Shown here: one piece after another, positions 58,174 to 64,000 of the stretch
Layout of the letters: each line of letters starts with the position of its first letter
Position numbering within the stretch: position 1 is the first letter of the stretch
Origin: a bacterium
Lineage (GTDB): Bacteria > Cyanobacteriota > Vampirovibrionia > Gastranaerophilales > Gastranaerophilaceae
Length of the DNA stretch: 64,000 nt
Assembly: GCA_017942035.1 (NCBI GenBank)
Contig: JAGAVG010000043.1
Span: forward strand, 1-64,000
Reading direction: 5' to 3'
Made by a program: the position numbers and the translations under genes
Notes under the pieces: generated by a model
What the model was told of the DNA's origin: nothing
What the model saw: only the letters and a program-made list of their open reading frames with translations
Databases searched by the model: none

Positions 58174-58944
58174 CTATATTTTTTTGTATTTGTCTAATAA
58201 ATTAGAGTTGTGTTCTGATGCCATTTGCGGTTGATTATTTGTTTGTTCTGCCGGCTTAGCCTGTTCTTTTTTGGCGGCATCAGCAGCTGACATTTCCGGA
58301 TTATAAGTATTTACGGTTTCCGGATGAGTTGTTACCGGTTTGTCGTTTCTAGCCATCCAGGCTTTGGCTTTATCGGCAAGAGGAGTTGCAATGAACGGAA
58401 CTAACACACGTTTACCGATGATTGTTGATGCAATCAATGTTGATAAATGACCGAAGGCTTTACGAGCAGAACCGGTGAATTCATCAACTGATTCGTGGAA
58501 TACTTTACCGGACATTTCGCCCATGCCTTCTTGTTTCTTCATAATTGCGTAATAGCCTTTTTTAGCGGCTCTGTCAACGTATTTTCCACACAAACCTTTG
58601 AACATTTTGGATTGAACTACCGGACGAGAAATTGTTGCATACATTAATAACTGTAATGCAATCATCAAACCGCCGTTTGTTAAATCTAGTGCGGCAACGA
58701 ATTTACGTTTATCTTCAGGAATTTTTTTGTTATTCAAACTCTGTTTTACATACAAATAACAGCCAAAACCGTCTTTTAAAACTACAGAACCGATACCGAT
58801 TCCGGTTAAAAGTTTCTGACAGTCATCTGAACTCCAGCTTTTTTGAGTTGCTTTTTTTACCAGTGAGGTTTTAGAAAGTGCCTGCAGAGGTTTTCTAACC
58901 AAATATGTTGATAAAGTTGTTCCAACTTGTTGAATTCCGCTCAT
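58174..58944 (-). CDS. Lineage-specific membrane protein, 256 aa
   Basis: No family recognised. Hydrophobic segments near residues 45-62 (LLTGIGIGSVVLKDGFGCYLY), 88-108 (GLMIALQLLMYATI) and 165-185 (LSTLIASTIIGKRVLVPFIA), then a hydrophilic Ala/Glu/Gln-rich tail with NNQPQMASEHNSNLLDKYKKI. The start ATG shares one base with the stop of the 477-aa membrane protein upstream, and GGAGG precedes it, so the two are coupled and probably form one complex. Confidence 0.7.
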   Translation of the reverse strand: MSGIQQVGTTLSTYLVRKPLQALSKTSLVKKATQKSWSSDDCQKLLTGIGIGSVVLKDGFGCYLYVKQSLNNKKIPEDKRKFVAALDLTNGGLMIALQLLMYATISRPVVQSKMFKGLCGKYVDRAAKKGYYAIMKKQEGMGEMSGKVFHESVDEFTGSARKAFGHLSTLIASTIIGKRVLVPFIATPLADKAKAWMARNDKPVTTHPETVNTYNPEMSAADAAKKEQAKPAEQTNNQPQMASEHNSNLLDKYKKI

Positions 58945-60377
58945 TATTTCACCTCCTTATTCTCTGTAGCTTTTTGGACAAGCTCTGAGGATTTGTTGGT
59001 GTGTTTCTTGCTCGAAAGGTTCGGGAACACCGTATCCATAAATATCGGATACAAGTAGTTCAACAATGAACATGTAATCGGCAGCATTGCGCAGGAAACA
59101 ATTAAACCTGAAATTTGTTTGAATACGCTTATGTTATTTTTTGTTAATTCTTGGAATTTCAATAAAACTTCAGTTGAGAATTTCTTATCTTTCAACCTGA
59201 AAGCTTTATTTATCTCTGATTCTTTATTAAATAATGCTTCTATATCGGCTGCGGTTGCACCGTTTTTGAGTTTTTCTTTAGCATTATTCAAGAAGTTTTT
59301 AGCATGATCAATTTCTGATAATCTAGTGGCAATTGAATCTGCCGCTTTGGTTTCAGCTTGTTCTGCCGTCATACCTTTGTACATTTCGGCAAAACCTTTC
59401 ATTTTATTGACTTTTTCTTTCATTGAAGCGATAATTACGTCGCCGTATGTTGCCTCTCCGGCTTTCTTTTTCGTAAAGAGGCCAAAGAATTTAGAAAGCC
59501 AGTTTTCTTGAAGAGCGGCACCTCTATCTTTTACTTCTTTTGCCATTTTAATAAGTTCTTCATCAGCTTTGTTGGCTTTTAATTCTTTGATTTTGTCCTT
59601 CAATTGCTTTTGAATTTCTTTTACTGAAGAATTTGAATTTAAGATTTCGCTCATTTCATTCAAAAGTTTTGAAGATGCTTCCGGATTAGCTTGATAATAT
59701 TTACTTCTTGCTATTCTTAAATCTTTCTTTATACCGTTGCATCTGTTATGTTCGGCTTCTTCTTTTGCCAGTAAAGAATTAAGTGTTTCATCCAGTAATT
59801 TTTTATAACGTTCCGGATCAATTTCCTTTAGTTGAGTGCTCTTATCAAATTTAGATGTATTATATAGAATTGTGTTTTTATTTAATAAGTTGTCGATAAA
59901 TTTCTTCTCAGCACCATTTCCGCAATAAGGTGTCTCATTGAAGGTTTCTCCAAACCATCCGTTCGTAGCCATATCTTTAATTGCCCTGTTAAACGGAATA
60001 GTTATTGTTGCCTGTGTCGCAACTGCCAAAACTGCCGATACCGGTTGTCTCCAGGCTGAATAAGTTCTTGTATCTTCATCTGTTTTGGAAAGCGGATTGT
60101 ACTTAATAAATATTGGTGCAATCAAACCTGTTCCCAACGCATTAATGATAATATTCTGAACTTCTCCCATGCTGTCTTTTGCTTTTCTCATACCGGTTAA
60201 TATCGGCGGCATCATTGATTCCATACTCTTAGAAACCATATCTTTCGTCGGAGCTGCTCCAAATGATACAGAATCAACAGCAGAGTCATTAATTGCAGAA
60301 GAATGCATAGTTCTTGGTTGAACTTGGTGTTCATTTCTGCTTTGAATTTTGTAACTATCTACTTTTTGTAACTTCAT
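58944..60377 (-). CDS. Lineage-specific coiled-coil membrane protein, 477 aa
   Basis: No family recognised. N-terminus has the SVSFGAAP motif near residue 37 seen in other window proteins. Hydrophobic regions lie near 75-95 and 113-130; a long charged coiled coil occupies about 185-400, including KEIQKQLKDKIKELKANK; a C-terminal hydrophobic pair (ISGLIVSCAMLPITCSLLNY) ends it. It is co-translated with the 256-aa membrane protein. Probably an envelope scaffold, by inference from layout only. The start has no obvious Shine-Dalgarno. Confidence 0.7.
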   Translation of the reverse strand: MKLQKVDSYKIQSRNEHQVQPRTMHSSAINDSAVDSVSFGAAPTKDMVSKSMESMMPPILTGMRKAKDSMGEVQNIIINALGTGLIAPIFIKYNPLSKTDEDTRTYSAWRQPVSAVLAVATQATITIPFNRAIKDMATNGWFGETFNETPYCGNGAEKKFIDNLLNKNTILYNTSKFDKSTQLKEIDPERYKKLLDETLNSLLAKEEAEHNRCNGIKKDLRIARSKYYQANPEASSKLLNEMSEILNSNSSVKEIQKQLKDKIKELKANKADEELIKMAKEVKDRGAALQENWLSKFFGLFTKKKAGEATYGDVIIASMKEKVNKMKGFAEMYKGMTAEQAETKAADSIATRLSEIDHAKNFLNNAKEKLKNGATAADIEALFNKESEINKAFRLKDKKFSTEVLLKFQELTKNNISVFKQISGLIVSCAMLPITCSLLNYLYPIFMDTVFPNLSSKKHTNKSSELVQKATENKEVK

Positions 60378-60446
60378 TTTGTGTACCCACTACAAACCTT
60401 CTATATATATATACGTTTTAACAAAATAAAAATTGCTAGTCATGCC

Positions 60447-62072
60447 CTATATTTTAAGTTTTGTAAACTTTACAACAGACCATTTTCCCTTCTTTTCATA
60501 GTGTGTAATCGGGATTTGTAACATTGCATTTTTTATTGTTTGATTTTTAATGTGTGAAAAAACTAAAAACAATAAAGGTTCTTTTTTGTATTCGTTATTG
60601 TCCTTAGCAATTTCAGCGATTTTTTCATCAGAATAAAATGAAACACTGTCTAGAAAAACAATGATAAGACTTTGATTTTCTTTTAATTGTTTTATTATTT
60701 CAGTGTCCATTCTATTCTTTAAATATGGATTAAATTCGGATTTAAAAATTGTCTGATATAAATCTTTTCCTGAATTGTATACGGTGTTATAGTCCGCGTT
60801 TTTTGTCATATATTCAGGAAAATTTCCCTTATTAATTGAAACAACGTTGTAATTTGAAAAATCAAAATATTTTTCAAATCTATCTTGCGGATAATATTCG
60901 AGAAGAATCATGTCATTTTCTTTTATATCAGCTCTTTTTAGCATTTCAGCCGGAATTTTATGTCCTTCCGCGCGCCGTATTTTAAAAGCTGAAACCGGTG
61001 AAAAAATTAAATATCCGACTGTTAAAATCAAATAAATTGAGATTAAAGAATTCTTAATATATTTATTGTTGATTAAATTTAACCCTGTACAAACAAGCAG
61101 AATAAGTACAGGGTAGATTTCAATTGAATATTTTGTTAATAGGACAAGTTTACCGGTAATTGCGGCGGCAGTTAGTACGGCAAATGTTGCAAATGCAGTA
61201 ATAAATATATATAAATTCTCTTTTTTCAAAATAGCTTTGATTAAAAGTCCCAGAGAAATAAATGCCGGAGCTATTGCAAAAATAAAGAATTCCAAATCTT
61301 TTCTATAGAAAAATTTTTCCGGCGATGCGGTTAAATTTGTAAGCATTGGTGAAAAATAATCAGTTAAAACGAACCCAATTTTTGCCGGTGTAAATGGATT
61401 CCACCATTGCGAAAAAGAATGACCGGTCATGATTTTTAAACCAAACGGCATGAAAATAATTCCCGAAAAACATATTACACTCCACAATAATGTGATTTGT
61501 TTTTTATAATCTTTAAAAAGCTTTATACTCACATATAAAAGATTAAAAAACACATAGACAAATCCTATCGTATGTGTAAAAAGAATAAAGAAATTTGATA
61601 AAACATATCCTATTATATTTTTATAATCAGGATTTTTAACTATTTTTAATGTGTAAAAAAATGAAAGTGCCGAAAACAAAAACAGCAGGCTGTAAAATCT
61701 AACCTCTTGCGAGTAATATATGAGAAAAGAGCTGATCGCGCAGAAACCGGCGCAAAATATTCCACACTTTTCTGATTTAATTTTGCCTATCAAATACATT
61801 ATATAAATCGAGATAATTCCAGGGATTACAGAGCTCAAACGCAGAACGGTGTCGCTGTTTCCGAATATCTTTGTTATAAATTTTAAATATAAATAGTAAA
61901 ACGGCATATGACATTGAGCAGCTATATTTTCTATAAATCCGTTAAATAGCGGCTTTTGTGAAATCATCCAGCTAATATATTCATCGTTCCACAAACCGTC
62001 CGGCTTATTAATAAATAATAACCGCAACAAAAGACCAATAATAAGAATTATATATATTCCTAAATTCCCCAA
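60447..62072 (-). CDS. Polytopic GT39-like glycosyltransferase
   Basis: 541-aa GT-C-type membrane enzyme with about eleven helices. The first loop has LWNDEYISWM (catalytic Asp-Glu) and CHMPFYYLYLKF (the usual HPPLYY-like site), as in ArnT/PMT family sugar transferases using polyprenyl-phosphate donors. Soluble C-terminal domain after residue 370. It is transcribed divergently from a DPM1-like GT2 that would make the lipid-linked donor, so the two probably form a surface-glycosylation pathway. Same length as the GT-C protein at 20787 but not closely similar. Confidence 0.8.
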   Translation of the reverse strand: MGNLGIYIILIIGLLLRLLFINKPDGLWNDEYISWMISQKPLFNGFIENIAAQCHMPFYYLYLKFITKIFGNSDTVLRLSSVIPGIISIYIMYLIGKIKSEKCGIFCAGFCAISSFLIYYSQEVRFYSLLFLFSALSFFYTLKIVKNPDYKNIIGYVLSNFFILFTHTIGFVYVFFNLLYVSIKLFKDYKKQITLLWSVICFSGIIFMPFGLKIMTGHSFSQWWNPFTPAKIGFVLTDYFSPMLTNLTASPEKFFYRKDLEFFIFAIAPAFISLGLLIKAILKKENLYIFITAFATFAVLTAAAITGKLVLLTKYSIEIYPVLILLVCTGLNLINNKYIKNSLISIYLILTVGYLIFSPVSAFKIRRAEGHKIPAEMLKRADIKENDMILLEYYPQDRFEKYFDFSNYNVVSINKGNFPEYMTKNADYNTVYNSGKDLYQTIFKSEFNPYLKNRMDTEIIKQLKENQSLIIVFLDSVSFYSDEKIAEIAKDNNEYKKEPLLFLVFSHIKNQTIKNAMLQIPITHYEKKGKWSVVKFTKLKI

Positions 62073-62154
62073 TACACTATCCTAACAATTGTAAAATTCG
62101 CATTTTAATTATATAATGGAAAAAAAATAAAATCAAGAAAAGGATTTTTTAGAC

Positions 62155-63093
62155 ATGAAGCTAATTATACAAATACCGTGTTACAATGAGGAAGAATGTC
62201 TCGCTGAAACTTTGAAAGCACTTCCCAAGTCAATAGATGGGATTGACGAGATAGAAGTTCTTATAATAAATGACGGTTCAACGGATAAAACAGTTGAGGT
62301 TGCTAAAAGTTTCGGGGTTAATCATATTGTTAACTTGAATAAGAATTCCGGACTTGCCCGAGCTTTCACAGCCGGATTAGACAAAGCACTTAATGAAAGG
62401 GCAGATATTATTGTAAATACTGATGCGGATAATCAATATTGCGCTGATGATATCGAAAAGTTAGTAAAACCGATAATTGAAGGAAAGGCCGATATCGTAA
62501 TCGGCTCAAGACCGGTTTCTTCGATTAAAGAATTTTCGCTTTTGAAAAAACTTTTGCAAAAATTAGGTTCCAAAGTTATGAGAATAATTTCGTCGACAAA
62601 GGTTGAAGATGCGCCGAGCGGATTTAGAGCATTTTCAAGAAACGCGGCTATCCAGATGAATATTTTTGACAAATACACTTATACAATGGAAACAATTATA
62701 CAAGCTCAGGCTAAAGGACTTGCAATTGAATGTGTTCCGATAAGGGTCAATCCGGAACTTAGAAAGTCAAAACTTATGAAAAGTATGTTCGAATATATAA
62801 AACGTTCTGCACTGACTATGATTAGAATGTTTATTATATATAAACCATTTAAATTTTTTTCAATAATTTCAAGTATTTTTATATTTTTAGGACTTCTTTT
62901 GGGTGCCAGATTTTTGTGGTTTTATAATAGCGGAGAAGGCGCCGGACATGTTCAATCGCTTATTCTTACGGCAATATGCTTGATTATCGGTTTTCAAGTT
63001 GCCCTGATTGCGGTTCTGGCTGAACTCTTGTCCATAAACCGCAAATTGCTTGAAGATATTCAAAAAAGATTAAAAATAAAAAATTATAGATAG
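62155..63093 (+). CDS. GT2 glycosyltransferase, polyprenyl-phosphate sugar synthase type
   Basis: 312 aa. GT-A domain first: IIQIPCYNEEECLAETL, IINDGSTDKT, the metal motif NTDADNQY (DxD near residue 105) and SGFRAFSRNAA. Then a pair of C-terminal membrane helices (about 240-262 and 270-292), as in DPM1/GtrB-type enzymes that load a sugar onto undecaprenyl phosphate. AAAAGGATTTTTTAGAC precedes the ATG. Divergent partner of the GT39-like enzyme. Confidence 0.9.
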   Translation: MKLIIQIPCYNEEECLAETLKALPKSIDGIDEIEVLIINDGSTDKTVEVAKSFGVNHIVNLNKNSGLARAFTAGLDKALNERADIIVNTDADNQYCADDIEKLVKPIIEGKADIVIGSRPVSSIKEFSLLKKLLQKLGSKVMRIISSTKVEDAPSGFRAFSRNAAIQMNIFDKYTYTMETIIQAQAKGLAIECVPIRVNPELRKSKLMKSMFEYIKRSALTMIRMFIIYKPFKFFSIISSIFIFLGLLLGARFLWFYNSGEGAGHVQSLILTAICLIIGFQVALIAVLAELLSINRKLLEDIQKRLKIKNYR

Positions 63094-63130
63094 GATTTCA
63101 AATCTGATTTAAACGGTAGATTAACATGGG

Positions 63131-63272
63131 CTCCCTCGCCCCTTGTGGGAGAGGGTTGGGGTGAGGGGTTAAATAAAAGGGCACTAAGCAAACATGTCAT
63201 GCTGAATTTATTTCAGCTCTCGTGATGAAGAGATCCCGAAACACGAAGGTCAATCCGACGTTCAGCATGACA
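63131..63272. repeat. Composite intergenic repeats
   Basis: CTCGCCCCTTGTGGGAGAGG...GGGGTGAGGGG (63131-63170), then an inverted unit TGTCATGCTGAA...TTCAGCATGACA (63195-63272). Same families as those inside prepilin D. The 229-bp gap 63094-63322 has no gene. Confidence 0.8.
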
Positions 63273-63310
63273 TAAAAAATGAGGGATAAATTTTATCCCT
63301 CATTTTTTTA
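63273..63310 (-). terminator. Terminator of nifJ (bidirectional)
   Basis: AAAAATGAGGGATAAA-ATTTTATCCCTCATTTTT-type perfect inverted repeat with T tracts on both strands, 13 bp past the nifJ stop. Confidence 0.85.
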
Positions 63311-63322
63311 TGATATTGACGA

Positions 63323-64000
63323 TTATTTCATCAATTCGCCAACAGCTTTGTAAACTGCCATACGTTTTGCGGCGTCAGATTCAGCCTGAGCATAAAGTTC
63401 TTCGGCTGCATCAGGATTTGTTTTAAGAAGTGATTTGTAACGTCCTTCACTTCTAATGAAGTCCTGATAGCTTCCTTTAGGTTCTTTAGCATCCCAAGTG
63501 AATGGCTGTTCGTTTGCCGGGTTGTATCTGTAAAGCGGGAAGTATCCAGCTTCAACTGCACGTTTTTGTTCTGTCTGAGTCTTAGACATATCAATACCGT
63601 GAGCGATACAAGGTGCGTAAGCAAAGATGATTGATGGGCCGTCGTAAGCTTCTGCTTCCTGGAATGCTTTTAGAGTTTGGTTTCTATCAGCACCCAATGC
63701 AACAGATGCAACGTAAACATAGCCGTAAGACATGCTCATCAAGCCCATGTTTTTCTTGTATGTTCTCTTACCGCCTGTAGCAAATTTAGCAACAGCACCG
63801 GTTGGAGTTGATTTAGATGCCTGACCGCCGGTATTTGAGTAAACTTCTGTGTCAAGAACAAGGATATTTACATTTTTACCTTGTGCTAATACGTGGTCAA
63901 TACCGCCGTATCCGATGTCGTTAGCCCATCCGTCACCACCGATAATCCAGATTGATTTATCAGTGAAGTAATCTTGAAGTTCACGAACTTTTGCAAGGTC
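63323..64000 (-). CDS. nifJ: Pyruvate:ferredoxin (flavodoxin) oxidoreductase, C-terminal part
   Basis: Oxidises pyruvate to acetyl-CoA and CO2, reducing ferredoxin; central enzyme of anaerobic fermentation. 225 residues are visible and the gene runs off the right edge. They include the thiamine-diphosphate site GGDGWANDIGYGGIDHVL, then VLDTEVYSNTGGQAS, STPTGAVAKFA and FAYAPCIAHG, all NifJ domain VI hallmarks. The frame is open without an interruption to base 64000. The enzyme supports an obligately anaerobic lifestyle. Confidence 0.95.
   Translation of the reverse strand, partial: DLAKVRELQDYFTDKSIWIIGGDGWANDIGYGGIDHVLAQGKNVNILVLDTEVYSNTGGQASKSTPTGAVAKFATGGKRTYKKNMGLMSMSYGYVYVASVALGADRNQTLKAFQEAEAYDGPSIIFAYAPCIAHGIDMSKTQTEQKRAVEAGYFPLYRYNPANEQPFTWDAKEPKGSYQDFIRSEGRYKSLLKTNPDAAEELYAQAESDAAKRMAVYKAVGELMK

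Noticed and set aside
63331-63624. Second minus-strand ORF within nifJ
   Set aside because: Out-of-frame shadow of a conserved PFOR C-terminal domain.

Overview
The window is AT-rich, densely coded bacterial DNA. Three things suggest a non-photosynthetic gut cyanobacterial relative, Vampirovibrionia / Gastranaerophilales (Melainabacteria): several prepilins sharing an FTLAEVLITLGIIG start, a cyanobacterial-type lysA-cdaA neighbourhood together with a DUF512 radical-SAM gene, and a MinCDE plus MlaE cluster beside pyruvate:ferredoxin oxidoreductase. No photosynthesis genes are present. This lineage call is an inference from gene content, not from a marker tree.

Layout. 1-420: 3' end of a large serine recombinase whose stop lies inside a tRNA-Leu(UAG). 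509-1148: two unknown genes. 1372-7644: rplS, rbgA, rnhB, a prepilin cassette, ribH, murQ, gpsA and ricT. 7724-13039 (minus): a prepilin, a glycogen-synthase-like membrane protein and ruvB. 13142-20138: a zinc-ribbon/cyclase-like/TPR giant translationally coupled to glgA, then dnaA and ruvA. 20164-24605: envelope and hypothetical genes and a prepilin cassette. 24763-31061: ROK kinase, secreted GH13 amylase, GGDEF/HD protein, thiL and ispD. 31117-37643: an XRE-controlled prepilin, repeats, a TPR protein, rpmE, thyX, an XRE-ORF-XRE group, tRNA-Arg(CCU) with a duplicated 3' end, and a prepilin whose leader is invaded by repeats. 37664-44908: a zinc dehydrogenase, cysE, tyrS, an orphan tail-fibre pair, pheA and a phosphohexomutase. 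45155-51569: an ADP-ribosyltransferase-like protein, the mlaE-minC-minD-minE-zinc finger run, and a possible toxin/immunity pair. 51794-58117: a prepilin cassette, DUF512, PadR, lysA, cdaA and yitT. 58174-64000: a lineage-specific membrane pair, two envelope glycosyltransferases and the end of nifJ.

Most striking feature. Five of six prepilin-like genes are preceded by the same element of constant length (167 bp). Each copy is bounded by inverted 24-bp palindromes and carries a near-consensus sigma70 promoter (TTGAAA-17-TATAAT) pointing away from the gene, which runs straight into a terminator. Each copy therefore appears to encode a roughly 42-nt RNA. The 5' ends of the genes are nearly invariant while the bodies differ. 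Two cassettes have a second partial prepilin 3' end downstream, as if a new gene had been inserted over an older one. Together this looks like a dispersed, recombining pseudopilin cassette family.

How the genes fit together. A glycogen/glucan theme (glgA, a GT5-like protein, secreted amylase, ROK kinase, phosphohexomutase) sits beside cell-surface functions (prepilins, GT-C and GT2 enzymes, Mla transport, Min division control, candidate effectors), as expected for a gut-dwelling fermenter.
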